In this document: positions 49,445 through 60,151 of the stretch, piece by piece | Numbering within the stretch: position 1 is the stretch's first letter | How the letters are laid out: each line of letters begins with the position of its first letter | Assembly: GCA_905221605.1 (NCBI GenBank) | Contig: CAJNDS010002690.1 | Span: forward strand, 384,501-448,500 | From: Symbiodinium natans | Taxonomy: Eukaryota > Sar > Dinophyceae > Suessiales > Symbiodiniaceae | DNA: 64,000 nucleotides | Reading direction: 5' to 3' | Position numbers and translations under genes: made by a program | The notes under the pieces: model-generated | What the model was told of the DNA's origin: nothing | What the model saw: only the letters and a program-made list of their open reading frames with translations | Databases searched by the model: none

Positions 49445-50544
49445 GCAAGCCAAGGGTTGACGCTTTAGGGTTTAGGGTGGTTTAGGGTTTAGGGTTTAGG
49501 GTTTGGGGTTTGGGGTTTGGGGTTTGGGGTTTAGCTTGGGGCTGAGGGTGGGTTTGAGTTGTGGGGTTTAGGCAGTTCAGGGTCTGGGGCGGGTCCAAAG
49601 TCGCCCACAAGTTCGTTTGAGCACGGCCTATGAGCCCGGGGGCCCTTTAGGGTTTAGGGTTTAGGGTTTAGGGTTTAGGGTTTAGGGTTTAGGGTTGAGG
49701 GTTTAGGGTTTAGGGTTTAGACGTAAGTAGGGGCACATAGAGCCTCAGGGCCTTCGGGTTGTGGAGCTTAGGGTAGTTTCATGGTCCCTTAGTATGGGCC
49801 CTAAACAATGCGACCCCTTATATACCCCTTATATACACCCTAAAACCCTAAACCCCAAACCCCAAACCCCAAACCCTAAACCCGAAACCCGAAACCCGAA
49901 ACCCGAAACCCGAAACCCGAAACAAACCCTCTGCAACCCAAGGGCCCATACTTCAGATTTGTTGAAGGAGGTAAGGGACCATATCAAGGGCTTCTGCCCC
50001 TGGAGTTGAAAACCCTCAACCCTAAACCCTATATATATATATATAAAGTCTAAGCATATTATATATATATATATATTTATTTATTTATTTATACCCTGAA
50101 CCCTCTGTATATCTATATATATATATATATACATACCCTAAACATTATATATATATATACATATATATATATACATCCTAAACCCTATATACACCCTAAA
50201 CCCTGGTTTTGAGTTTTGGGCTTAAGTTTAGTTCCTCCGACACGTTAAGAGATTGTTCAGGAGTTTGGGGCGCCCCACGGCTGCACTCTGCACCCTATGC
50301 CCGTGACCATAAACCCTTTCCCCGAAACCCTAAACCCTAAACCCTAGGCACCCTGGGCAACTTGAAGGTTTGCAGTTTGAGGTTTAGGGTTTAGGGTTTG
50401 GGGTGTAGCTATTGGGGTTTGCTTATCTCCCCTTCAAGGCTCGACTCTGACCGGCCTCCTCAACCCTAACCTCCCTCAACCCTAAACTCCCTCAACCCTA
50501 CACCCCAAACGCTAAGCCCTAGATCCTAGGCCCACATCCCCAAG
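49445..50544. other. Tract- and (TA)n-rich spacer
   Basis: TTTAGGG arrays (49470-49530, 49645-49715), a family F element with a tract insert (49766-49988), then (TA)n runs with CATCCTAAACCC interruptions (50029-50200). No coding island until 50545. Confidence 0.6.
49766..49988. mobile_element. Family F element with a C-rich tract between its arms
   Basis: GGGTAGTTTCATGGTCCCTT ... AAGGGACCATATCAAGGG; the tract AACCCTAAACCCC...ACCCGAAACCCGAAAC (49839-49926) fills the loop and includes a homogeneous AACCCGA variant block. Confidence 0.78.
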
Positions 50545-50594
50545 ACGAGTACTCAGAGACGGACGAGGATGCAGACGAACTTCCTGGGAGCTGA
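50545..50594 (+). CDS. Acidic terminal-exon-like island DEYSETDEDADELPGS
   Basis: ATCCCCAAG acceptor, 16 codons, TGA. Acidic C-terminal tail. Parent gene unknown. Confidence 0.5.
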
Positions 50595-51449
50595 GGCAGG
50601 AGCAATGGTCGGCGGAAGAGGGTTTCTATCATGTGCAAGTATGATTTCGGAAGCCCTAAACCCTAAACCCTAAACCCTGAACCCTGAACCCTGAGCCCTG
50701 AACCCTAAACCCTAAACCCCAAAACCCAAAACCCTAAACCCTAAACCCTAAACCCTAAACCAGAACCGAGTTCAGCGTTTTAGAGAGCAGGTTACCCAAG
50801 TGGGACCGTAAATGCTTAACTAGGACCCAGACCTTAACCCTAAACCCTCAACCCTAAACCCTAAACCCTAAACCCTAAACCCTATAAACCCTAACCCCCC
50901 CAAAGCACTTATTTCCTTTGTTAGGTTGGGGGCTGAGCAGGTAACCAGGTAGGCAGGCAGGTGCACAGAGCAAAAACGACGAAAAGCAAAGTTTGGAATC
51001 ACCCCAAACTCACGCGGGCTGCACCCCAAACCCTTATCACCCTTACAACCCTAAACTCTAAACCCTAGAACCCTAAACCCTACAACCCTAACTCCTAACC
51101 CTATAACCGAAACCCGTAACCCGAAACCCTCACCCTAAACCCTAAACTCTAAAACCCTTGGCATGCATGTCGCCGCCGTGATTTCAAGTCAGGGAGTTGA
51201 GTGTACCACCACTGCCCCTGCAGCTTACGTTCCTTTTCGCCTAACAACAGCGTTCCTTGGCTTTCTTCTGGCTGGCTCTTGGGACTTTAACCTTTTGGAT
51301 TTTTCGTAGAAACAACAATCAGGAGCCTAAAAGTTAAACTTCTAGGAGGGGTTCAGAAGTCAGCCCTAAACCCTAAACCCTAAACCCTAAACCCTAAACC
51401 CTAAACCCTAAACCCTAAACCCTAAACCCTAAACCCAAGGTTCTTTGAC
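50595..51449. other. Spacer upstream of the secreted-protein gene
   Basis: C-rich arrays (50654-50760, 50825-50885, 51363-51434). The last array ends CCCAAG|G, 10 bases before the ATG at 51450, which would serve as a spliced-leader acceptor. Confidence 0.55.
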
Positions 51450-53579
51450 ATGAAGGGGATGCTGCCAGTCCTCTTGGCCCAGCTCCTCCTTTTCGGCTTG
51501 GGAGACGACATCGGATGCGCCGTTGATGAGCGGACAGCGGCCGCGGCGGTGCAGCAGGACGCGGTTTCAACACCAGGGGGCGGTTTGGGGTTTAGGGTTT
51601 AGGGTTTAGGGTTTAGGGTTTAGGGTTTAGGGTTTAGGGTTTAGGGTTTAGGTCCCTCGTTTTGCCTTCCTTCTTTAAAGGGTTGTGAAGTATGAGCCTT
51701 ACTAGCTCCACGAGCTGTTGCCACCATTCGGGAAAAACGGCGTCGCAGCGTAGAATGCTGCTGACCGACCTGGACCCAGAATGGAAGTTTCCTTTTCTTG
51801 ATATTATGGGTTTAGGGTTATAAGAGTTTAGGGTTTAGGGTTTAGGGTTTAGGGTTTAGGGTTTAGGGTGACTATAACCACACGTCAGGCAGGAAGCACC
51901 TCATGACTGAACCCTGAACCCTGAAACCCTAAGCCCCAAACCCCAAACCCTAAACCCCAAACCCTAAACCCTAAACCCCAAACCCTAAACCCCAAACCCT
52001 AAACCCTAAACCCTAAACCCAGGAGGAGGGTGCGGATGGAGCCTTGGAGTTGCTGCAACTCAAGCGGAGTGCCAAGACCGAGGCAGATGCGGAGGAAGAC
52101 GAACTCGAGGCTTCTTGCTCTAGGGTTTAGGGTTAGGGCTTCGGGCTAGGGTTGAGGGCTAGAGTTTAGGGTTTAGGGTTTAGGGTTCAGGGTTTAATTA
52201 GGGTTTAGGGTTCAGGGTGTAGGGCTTAGGGCTTAGGCTTTTCTGAAAGGTTTAGGGTGTGCAGGGTGTTTTTTTCCACTCTTAGGGATTGTAGTAGCAT
52301 TTGTAGGGCTTTGTAGGAGGATCTGTTTTCACGGTTTAGGGTTTATAGGTTTTTTGGGATTTACAGGGTTAGGGGTTAGGGGGCTCACACGCTAAACCCC
52401 AAGCCCTAAAGGGGGGATCCATGTACAGTAGATTTCTTTTGCCCCACAACTCTCAACCCAAAACCCTAATCCTACTCCTTAAGCCCTGTCAGTATTCCAT
52501 GTGGGTAGCTCGCTCTTTTTTTAAGGTCCCTTTGTGGGGTTTAGGGTTTAGGGTTTAGGGGGTTAGGGGTTTAGGGGTTAGGGTTTGGGTTTCGGGGTGC
52601 CGTACCATGTAGGGCATCCCAAAGAGGGCCCTATTTTTGAGAGCTACCCAACGTTCCGTGGGATGTTCCCCCTTGTACGAACAGTCCTTAGTAGGGATTC
52701 GAATAGAGGGTACTATAGAATCCTATTTAAGGACTGTTAGTGTAAGGCTGAACATCCCAATATATGTTCATATGAATGAACATCCCATCATGTATATACA
52801 TATATATATATACAATATGAAAGTACCACGGGATCCTCAGGGTGCGGGTTGGTGCAGAGAAGAGATGGGAGGTTCCCACGAGTGGGGTCCCTTTTTATTG
52901 GGTGCCTTTCATAACATTGGGCCCTTGCATGAAGAGGTCCCAAAACGGGGTTTAGGGTTTAGGGTTTAGGGTTTATTTAGGGTTTAGGGTGAGCCAAAAA
53001 ACGCCCTCCACCCGAAACCCAGAGAGCGAAAATCAGGGTCTTGCGAACCCACCAGCTGCCGCCATCGCAGTCGTTGCTGTGTAAGGCCCTGTGTCACCCT
53101 TGTGAAGGCATTGTTGAGATCCTAAACCCTGAACCCTAAACCCCAAACCCTAAACCCTAAACCCTTAACCCTAAACCCTAAATCCTAAACCCAGGGTGCC
53201 TAGCAAGTGCCTGAGCAAAAAGGAGGGACCTAGGGGTCTTGCCCCAAAAATCGCTCCGCGGCAGGCTCGGACCAATGAGACTGAGAGCTTCGGGCCCATG
53301 ATCGGCGGCTTCGGCGCGCGGCGCCGATTCGGCCGTGGCCGTGGCTATGGCGGTGGCTTCGGCGCGCGGCGCCGATTCGGGCGTGGCCGTGGCTATGGCG
53401 GCGGCTTCGGCGGGCGGCGGAGGTTCGGAGGGGGGTTCGGGAACCCGTTCCGGAATCCGTTTGGGAGTCCGTTTGGCCGCGGCGGTTATGGCCATGGGTA
53501 TGGCCATGGTTACGGCCACGGCTACGGCCACGGCGGCTATGGTCATGGCTATGGCCACGGCTCCCCATTCGGCTGGTGA
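51450..53579 (+). CDS. Secreted Gly/Arg/His/Tyr-rich protein, three exons
   Basis: Exon 1 (51450-51582, or to 51560) codes a signal peptide, MKGMLPVLLAQLLLFGLG, then an Ala-rich stretch. Exon 2 (52023-52124) codes GADGALELLQLKRSAK and an acidic run; an (L)LQ-type motif after the signal peptide is common in dinoflagellate secreted proteins. Exon 3 (from 53195 or 53223 to TGA 53577) codes a basic linker and two GGFGARRRFGRGRGY units. These are followed by NPFRNPFGSPFGRG and a GYGHGYGHG block, and the protein ends SPFGW. The ATG follows CCCAAG|GTTCTTTGAC, a possible trans-splice acceptor. Exon 1 to 2 is in phase only with the GC site at 51561; the usual GT at 51583 would break phase. The acceptor of exon 3 is likewise uncertain. 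Likely an extracellular or cell-surface structural protein; function inferred from composition only. Confidence 0.75.
52659..52759. mobile_element. Family D element in an intron of the secreted-protein gene
   Basis: TGGGATGTTCCCCCTTGTAC ... AGTGTAAGGCTGAACATCCCA with AACAGTCCTTAGTAGGGA / TAAGGACTGTTAG. Confidence 0.85.
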
Positions 53580-53799
53580 GGCAGCCGTCTTCTTGGGTTT
53601 AGGGTTTAGGCTTCAGGGTTTAGGGTTTAGGGTGCCAAGTGTAGAAGCCAGAAGAGAGCTCAGGAATATACCCCATCGCACGTGTTCATATTGTAGTTAA
53701 CACAGTTTCCTTAAACATGGGGTATTGGGCTCTCTTGCGATGACACATTCGCCAGTAGCTAATGCCGACTCGGCGACACTCATTTCGCCCTCCGCAAAA

Positions 53800-53957
53800 A
53801 AGCACCCTCGGGCTCCAACAGTAGGCCGTGAGTGAAGCAACAATATATATCATATATATATATATATATACATTTGCATACGTATAGTTATATATATATA
53901 TATGTGTATATATATATATATGTTCATTTTTATCTTTATATGTATATGTATATATAT

Positions 53958-53996
<39 letters not shown>

Positions 53997-54235
53997 CATA
54001 TACATACATATATATTGATATATTCAATAATATATATATATATATATTATTGATATATATATATATACATCTATTTATTTATTTGTATTTGTTTATATTC
54101 ATTTATATTTATTTATGTTTATATGTATTTGTACTATTTTTATTTGTGTACGTATAATGTTTTATATATTTACATGTATATTTATGTGTATATATATGTA
54201 TATAGATACATAATTGTGTGTTCATATTTTATGGC
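53800..54235. repeat. AT-rich (TA/CATA)n microsatellite block
   Basis: TATATATA, CATATA and TTTATATTTATT repeats on both strands. Tyr/Ile-rich translations are artefacts. Similar but smaller blocks at 12330-12362, 18285-18320, 57445-57645 and 61835-61877. Confidence 0.92.
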
Positions 54236-54248
54236 GTCCGCATTTCAG

Positions 54249-54356
54249 GGGTTCCCGAAATCATGGTCGTTTTGGGGCACTCCTGTTATTCATGATACGG
54301 AGCTCAGATTAGTGGGAACCGACAAACAACAGCACTTGCTGCCGTCTAGGATTTAG
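54249..54356 (+). CDS. Coding island GFPKSWSFWGTPVIHDTELR
   Basis: After CGCATTTCAG, ~35 codons, GFPKSWSFWGTPVIHDTELR then LVGTDKQQHLLPSRI, ending TAG in ATTTAGG. One competing frame is shorter. Unrecognised. Confidence 0.5.
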   Translation, partial: GFPKSWSFWGTPVIHDTELRLVGTDKQQHLLPSRI

Positions 54357-54649
54357 GTTCTAGGGTCTTGTCGCCTTTGTCTTCAGTTTTGGAGGTAGAT
54401 GTGCCCAGGCCCGAACTGGCATGCCAGGACAGACCATGTCAGCACGGAAAGCCATCCAAGATCACCACAACCTCCAAAGAACTGACCTCCAAACCCTAAA
54501 CCTTAAATATTTTCCTAAACCCGAAACCCTTAATCCTAAACCCTAAACCCTGAACCCTGTAGGTTTTGGGGCTTTAGGGCCTCCAGATCTTCAAAGCGTC
54601 TCCGACCTCAAAAAGCCGCAGAAGCTCAGCTTCTTTCACACTAGGCTTT

Positions 54650-54788
54650 TTGGATTTTCGCCCCTTTCACTAGCAGTCCTTAATCGGGATTATTTAGGGT
54701 TCAGGGTTTAGTGTTTAGGGTTTAGGGTTTCTAGTACCCCCTATTATCATCCCGAGTAAGGACTGTTTGTATAAGGGGGAACATCCCA
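54650..54788. mobile_element. Family D element with a TTTAGGG tract in its loop
   Basis: TTGGATTTTCGCCCCTTTCA ... TATAAGGGGGAACATCCCAA. The loop ATTAT|AGTACCC of other copies is opened by TTAGGGTTCAGGG...TTTCT (54697-54732). Confidence 0.85.
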
Positions 54789-54897
54789 ATTAGGCTTGTC
54801 TTACCATCCACAATCAATCTTAGGTACCGTACCCAAGAAAGGGACCAAACTGATTGGAGCTTTGACCTCCCCGTGCTTCCTACGGTGGATCTACAGT

Positions 54898-55020
54898 AGG
54901 ACCCAGAGTAGGCCCTTATAAGCCCCTTATTCCCATTTTTTTAGGGTTTAGGTGCCCCTATCAGCCCCTTTCTAAAACAAAAAAGGGCACCCTGTTTATT
55001 CCTAGGTTTCTCCTGAGTCT
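54898..55020. mobile_element. Family B element
   Basis: AGGACCCAGAGTAGGCCC ... CTAGGTTTCTCCTGAGTCT, with a short TTTAGGGTTTAGG in the loop. Confidence 0.88.
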
Positions 55021-55136
55021 AGAGGTCCATGGGTACTTGGGTTTACTTGGAGTTTAGGGTTTAGGGTTTAGGGTTTAGGGTTTAGGGTTTAGGGTTTGGG
55101 GTTTGGGGTTTGGGGTTTAGGGTTTAGGGCTCCTCC

Positions 55137-55238
55137 AAGCTTCGCAAGCCCAAGAAGCAGCTCAGCAGGTCGTCCGGGCAGCTGGCCCTGGGAGCCCGGG
55201 CAAAAGATTGCCTTGAAGAGATGCCTTGCTTCTTAGGG
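55137..55238 (+). CDS. Basic coding island SSKLRKPKKQLSRSSGQLAL
   Basis: ~33 codons, continuing GARAKDCLEEMPCF, then read into TTAGGGTTAGGG. Flanked by G-rich tracts on both sides, so strand and role are less certain than for the C/G-bracketed islands. Confidence 0.45.
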
Positions 55239-56455
55239 TTAGGGTTTAGGGTTTAGGGTTTAGGGTTCAGGGTTCAGGGTTTGGGTAAGTTTAGGGTTTA
55301 GGGTTTAGGGCTTAGGGCTTAGGGTTTAGGGCTTAGGGTTTAGGGTAACGGAAAGGCCCACCCTTACTCAGCAAGCTATGTTCTTATGGCCAAAGCCCTT
55401 TTACTCCTCACGAGGGGGTCCCTCCCAGTAGGTTGCAACAAACACCCTATGTTCTGAATTCCCTTGTTCCCGAACCAGTTAGGGTTCAGGGCCTAAACCT
55501 TAAACCCTAAACCCTAAACCCTCAACCTAGTTGAATTAGGATGTAGGGCTTAGGATGTAACATCCGCCCTGCACCCTAAGCCCTTCAACCCCTCAAATCA
55601 TCGTTGGCCATAAGATGCCCCTAAATACCCGGGTTTAGGATCTGGGGTTTGGGTTCAGGGTTTAGGGTTTAGGGCTTCTTATTAAGGAGTACTCGGGGGG
55701 GTGCATGAAGCCTGCAAGAAGACGCGCCCTCGATCGATTTCCCCGACTCATTAATCGAAGTTTATCGTAGGGCCTTCGGGGGAAGAATCGTTCTCGGGGG
55801 AAGAGTAGAGGGTTTAGGGTTTAGGGTTTAGGGTTTAGGTTTTAGGGTTTTAGGTGGGCGGTGGAGGAGGGCAGGGGTTGCTCTATTTGTGTTGGCTTTT
55901 CCTCTCGTAGTCGTTTCAGGCTCTGGATGTGCTGCTTTCGGCATGACACCTTTTCGGGCTACCGTCCGGACAGTTGGTTTGAGCTGAAGGTTTAGGGGTT
56001 TGGCGCTTAGGAGTAGGCTTTGGGCACATGTCAACCTTCACACTCGGGCGCACAGTCCCAGCAGCAAGGTTTCTTAGTTTGATCTAGAGTCTTCTTGAGG
56101 CAAGGGCAGCGCAGCTTATCTGGACCGATGACATCTATACCATAGCGGAATATAGGGGTCGGAATAATCACTAGTATTCCCTTAGGGTCCCTGTCCAATT
56201 ATACTTTAAAAAAGCCCAATACCCTATTCGAATTCTTCAGCCACCTATACTACTCTGAAACTTCATGCTTAATAATCCCCATAGTCAACCCTATAAAGGG
56301 CCTTTTAAAGGGGTTCTAGGGTATGATAATAGAGCATCCTATTAGAGTAACTCTAAACCCTAAACCCTAAACCCCTAAACCCCTAAACCCCTAAACCCCT
56401 AAACCCCTAAACCCCTAAACCCCTAAACCCTAAACCCTTAGAGTAGCGAAGTGTC
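55239..56455. other. Tract-rich spacer with weak islands
   Basis: Possible frames at 55700-55770 (MKPARRRALDRFPRLIN) and 55917-55985 (GSGCAAFGMTPFRATVRTVG, ending TGA). A decayed inverted repeat spans about 56150-56340. An (AACCCCT)n array is at 56360-56440. Confidence 0.45.
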
Positions 56456-56527
56456 ATGGAGTCTTCACAAATCTTGGCTCGCAGTGATCGCTTGCACTGG
56501 GACCTCGCAGTCAGATGCCAATCCTGA
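56456..56527 (+). CDS. Short frame MESSQILARSDRLHWDLAVR
   Basis: ATG in a GTCATGG context, 23 codons, TGA. Immediately followed by a family B left arm (AGGAACCAGAGTCGGCCC). Either a first exon interrupted by the element or a short terminal exon. Confidence 0.45.
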   Translation: MESSQILARSDRLHWDLAVRCQS

Positions 56528-56871
56528 ACTAGGAACCAGAGTCGGCCCTGAGCCCCTTTTAACCTAAGAAGGGCACCTTGTTTTTCTTAGGTTCTAAACC
56601 CTAAACCCCTAAACCCGGCATGAAAGTCCGAGCCCAGACCCGGACGCCTAAACTTCAAGACTTTTCTTGTCGAGCACGCGCGCGACCTAACAGGCTCCTA
56701 AAGCCAGGTCGCGGGGTTCAGTGTTTGGGGGGTAGGGTCTCAAACCTCAAAGCCCTCAACCCTCAAGCCCTAAGACCCTGAACCCGAAACCCTAAACCCT
56801 AAGCCCTAAACCCTAAACCCTAAACTTTAAACCCTAAACCCTAAACCCTGAACCCTGAACTTTGAACCCCA

Positions 56872-56949
56872 AAGCCACCCTCCGGGCGGAGCTCTGTGCT
56901 TGCGCAGCATGGGTCGGTCTGCGAAGGTGGCAACTGGGTCGCACTGCAG
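56872..56949 (+). CDS. Coding island QHGSVCEGGNWVALQ
   Basis: C-rich tract upstream, G-rich (TTTAGGGG)n array downstream. The frame PPSGRSSVLAQHGSVCEGGN ends WVALQ|GTTTAGGGG. Unrecognised. Confidence 0.5.
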
Positions 56950-57235
56950 GTTTAGGGGTTTGGGGGTTTAGGGGTTTAGGGGTTTAGGGGTTTAGGGGTC
57001 TAGGGGTCTAGGGGTCTAGGGTTTAGGGTTTAGGGGTTTAGGGTTTAGGGGTGTAGGGGTTTAGGGCTTTAGGGCTTTAGGGTTTAGGGGTTTAGGGGTT
57101 TAGGGGTTTAGGGGTTTAGGGGTTTAGGGGTTTAGGGGTTTAGGGGTTTAGGGGTTTAGGGGTTCAGGGTTTAGGGGTTTAGGGGTGTAAGGGTTTAGGG
57201 GTTAGGGGTTTAGGGATTGAGGACGTAGGGTTCAG
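56950..57235. repeat. Long (TTTAGGGG)n / TTTAGGG array
   Basis: Mainly the 8-bp variant TTTAGGGG, about 30 units. The variant is homogeneous within this array while neighbouring arrays are TTTAGGG, suggesting local amplification. Another 8-bp (CCCCTAAA) array is at 56360-56440. Confidence 0.9.
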
Positions 57236-58066
57236 GGCGATTTCAGGCGGAGCAAGGTAATTATTTCGGAACCCCGCAAAGCCTTGTAAATCGATCGGGA
57301 TTCCCGTGTTTGGAGTGCAGTTGAAGTTGTTGCGCCCGGACATTGGACTGAGTGTCTTTCATGGCCTCCTTAGCCAAACCACTTGACCACTCAAGCCGCA
57401 ATAGTCCTTGTCGCTCTCTCCTCTCTCTATCTTTCTCTCGTTGTTATATACGTATAATATATATATATATATATACATATTTATTTATTTATTTATATAT
57501 GTATGTACGTATATGCATATGTATGTACGTATATGTGTATGTATATGTTTATACGTTTATATGTATATGTGTATGTATACGTATATGCATACGCATATGT
57601 ATGTGTATATGTATATGTTTATGTTTATGTTTATGTATATGTATTCTCTCTCTCTCTGTCTCCGTCTTTGTCGCCACTTTGTGGGCAGCAGCGCTACCCT
57701 GAATCCTAATCCTAACCCTTAAGCGAAGGAATCCACAATGTCTGACTTACTGGTTCTTAGTAGAGAATATGGGAAGTACGACCTCAAATATCTCATGGGG
57801 TTTTCCTTGCTAAGAACCAGAACACTAAGGCGTCAAAAGGTCACTACTTGACAATGCATGCAAACAAAGAGCTCGTGAAAGCAAGAAAGAATCGCGCGAG
57901 CGTTCGCACTGCCCTGTCACCATTGCATCATCAGCTTCAGGCGCGCATAAAAACCCTAAACCCTAAATCCCCAACCCTAAGGGACTCTAAGGAGTTTTAT
58001 TTTAGGGTTTTTGGGGCCTTCTTGAAGGTTTTTGGGCAATTTTGAGCCTAAGGGTAAACCCTGAAG
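57236..58066. other. Spacer with (TA)n block and weak islands
   Basis: A frame at 57352-57450 (ASLAKPLDHSSRNSPC) before a CT/TA-rich block (57410-57660). Overlapping frames at 57850-57950 (NACKQRARESKKESRERS or HANKELVKARKNRASVRT) are both plausible. Confidence 0.4.
57744..57828. mobile_element. Family K inverted-repeat element
   Basis: CTTACTGGTTCTTAGTAGAG ... CCTTGCTAAGAACCAGAAC. The second member at 63094-63190 has GGTTCTTAGTGCTTAGTACGG ... CCATACTAAGAACCAGCC. Confidence 0.75.
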
Positions 58067-58148
58067 AAGCTCGTGCGGCCAACTTTAGTGAAGACTTCGT
58101 CAACTGTTGCGATCGGAGCTTGCAAATTGATTGAAGTACATGGGGAAG
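58067..58148 (+). CDS. Coding island LVRPTLVKTSSTVAIGACKL
   Basis: CCTGAAG acceptor and GGGGAAG|GTTTAGGG donor. 27 codons, KLVRPTLVKTSSTVAIGA to CKLIEVHGE. Followed at ~58155 by a short frame APKELLLMQKNGL ending TGA that may be the next exon. Confidence 0.6.
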
Positions 58149-58469
58149 GTTTAGGGATTAGGGGTCCTGGGCTCCCAAAGAACTGCTGCTCATGCAGAAA
58201 AACGGGCTGTGAAAGCCCTAAGTTTACAAGACCCAAGAAATGAAGACCCTAAACCCTTGTGCGCCCTGAACCCGAAAATTTCCAACCCTTAGCCCTTAAG
58301 GGGGCCAGGGGGAGTCCAACAAAAGGGCATCTACTATTGGGGTTCCGACAAAACAGATTTGGAACATGAACTGCCCGTCTAAGAAACTTTGAACCCTCGG
58401 CCCTGCGCCCCAAAGCGCAACTGGCTTCCCCAAACCCTAAACCCCAAACCCTAAACCCTAAACCTAAAC

Positions 58470-58548
58470 CCTGGGACACCGAGGTGCGGACGTCGGCCTT
58501 CGAAAAGCAAAAGCGCCAAGACAGGGGGCAGGACCCGCAAAGATGCAA
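58470..58548 (+). CDS. Charged terminal-exon-like island (EVRTSAFEKQKRQDRGQDPQ)
   Basis: After a CCCTAAACC tract, frame DTEVRTSAFEKQKRQDRGQD then PQRCNK and TAG. Unrecognised. Confidence 0.5.
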
Positions 58549-58847
58549 CAAGTAGGCGAAAAGATGCCCCACATCAGGTTTAGGGTTTAGGGTTTAGGGT
58601 CCTACATCAGGTTTAGGGTTCACGGTTTAGGGTTTAGGGTATGGGGTAGTTTCAGGGCCTCACCTTTCGGCCCTTGTTCGGAGGTAGTTTGGGTTTGGGG
58701 GGAAGGGGGGGGGGGGGGGTGGGCGGGGTTCATGGTGATTCCTTCGCAGAAAGGGAAGTAAGGATTTACGGTGCCTTATACTCCCTTATCCCTAAACCCT
58801 AAACCCTAAACCCTAAACCCTAAACCCCTTATCGGGTCACTTCTCCA

Positions 58848-58940
58848 AACTATGGTCTCTGTTGGGGTTACGAATTTAAGGTGGCCCCTAGTATTATGGT
58901 ACCCCGCCCCAAAAAATGACCATAGTTTCGAGAACTGATA
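58848..58940. mobile_element. Family N inverted-repeat element
   Basis: TTCTCCAAACTATGGTCTC ... AATGACCATAGTTTCGAGAA with GGTGGCCCCTAG / GGTACCCCGCCC core; bracketed by CCCTAAA tracts on both sides. A related decayed copy is at ~14695-14790. Confidence 0.7.
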
Positions 58941-59240
58941 CCCTAAACCCTAAACCCTAAACCCTAAACCCTAAACCCTAAACCCTAAACCCTAAACCCT
59001 AAACCCTAAACGATGTGGCCTTTGAGGGGTCATGTAGGGCATTGCCGAAAGCCCAACTACAAACGACTCAGACATGGATGGGCTTTTGGCTTGAGCTTCT
59101 GGGCCCCCCACTAGACGAGTTGTAAGTTGTAGAGGGGCCCTACATTGGCTGTACATGTGCACGTAGCAACACCTTAGGATATAACTCCTGAGTATGGCTG
59201 TGTTCAGGGTTTAGGGTTTAGGGATGTCGGGTCTACGAAG

Positions 59241-59348
59241 GAGTGGAGAAAGAGCCAATGGAAGTCGGCCCGGGAAGCGGAGAAGACGGCCAAGAGGGAG
59301 GCGCTGCGCGCGGCGATGCGGCGTTGGGTGCCGACACCGTCTTTTCAG
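59241..59348 (+). CDS. Ala/Lys/Arg-rich helical coding island
   Basis: CTACGAAG|G acceptor. The frame EWRKSQWKSAREAEKTAKRE continues ALRAAMRRWVPTPSFQ, then GGGCATTTCC (GG/GC donor region). A long single helix is predicted by composition. The following AGGGTCTTT mini-repeat (59365-59412) is not coding. Confidence 0.6.
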
Positions 59349-59787
59349 GGCATTTCCAGGGTCTTTTACGGGCATCTCAAGGGTCTTTGAAGGGTCTTTA
59401 AGGGTCTTTAAGTTGATGAACCCTTCCCCCCTTTCTGAGCTCTACTTTCCCCTTTCTAAGTGAGGTTGCGTCTAAGGCAGATTGGGTTAATGGGTTAGAG
59501 GGTCTTTACCATGTAGGGTTTAGGGTTTAGGGTTTCGGGTTTCGGGTTTCGGGCTTAGGGCTTAGGGCCAGGGTTTAGGGTTTAGGGTTTAGGGTTTGGG
59601 GTTTGGGGTTTAGGGCTTAGGGCTTAGGGCTTAGGGCTTAGGGTTTAGGGCCAGGGTTTAGGGTTTAGGGTTTAGGGTTTAGGGTTTAGGGTTTAGGGTT
59701 TAGGGGAGTCCTGGCGTGGCGCTCAGGATAGCAAAGACAATCTGGATAAGCGCGGCAATGGCAACGGAACAGTTGATGGGACGCTGT
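59349..59787. repeat. G-rich tract array with (GGGCTTA)n variant
   Basis: TTTAGGG, TTTCGGG and GCTTAGGG variants from 59515 to 59704, including a homogeneous GGGCTTA block (59610-59640). Confidence 0.85.
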
Positions 59788-60001
59788 GTTCAGTGCGGAA
59801 GGGCCTACGGCAACTCTCAACACATTAGAGATGGAGTCTGCAGCCCACGAAGCAGTCAAATCTCCTGCTGTGAGAGGAAACGCTGCTGAGAGTGTCGATT
59901 GCACAGGGAAGTGCGGCGACTTCATGGGCATCACAGACCCTTCCTGGCACCCTCTTGACCTACAGTTTTATGGGCTACACCTACTAGTTAAGGGCATTTG
60001 A
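59788..60001 (+). CDS. Coding island with TGKCGDFMGITDPSWHP
   Basis: ~70-codon open frame: FSAEGPTATLNTLEMESAAH, then EAVKSPAVRGNAAESVD, then CTGKCGDFMGITDPSWHP and DLQFYGLHLLVKGI, ending TGA. The longest non-repetitive frame in this part. An overlapping frame (DSKDNLDKRGNGNGTVDG, 59700-59840) is also open. No family recognised. Confidence 0.55.
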
Positions 60002-60085
60002 TACTAAACCTGTAGGTAAATATATAGAGTCCCAGGTTTGGTCACGCCGCAGGATTTTTGTTTTTGTTTCGGCCACGGGGTGCAG

Positions 60086-60151
60086 TTCAACCATGGAGAA
60101 CCGGGCAGTGCGAAGGCCGAGGGAATTTTCCACGACTGGCAGCATACCTGA
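60086..60151 (+). CDS. Terminal-exon-like island FNHGEPGSAKAEGIFHDWQH
   Basis: CACGGGGTGCAG acceptor, 21 codons and TGA. Protein-like. A longer overlapping frame in another phase (60093-60437) is Leu/Gly-rich and less convincing. Confidence 0.5.
   Translation, partial: FNHGEPGSAKAEGIFHDWQHT

Noticed and set aside
53178-53568. Minus-strand Ala/Thr-rich frames opposite the Gly-rich exon
   Set aside because: Shadow of the GC-rich repeat; the + frame continues the signal-peptide gene and ends in a natural stop.
53686-54231. Tyr/Ile-rich frames in the (TA)n block
   Set aside because: Microsatellite translations.
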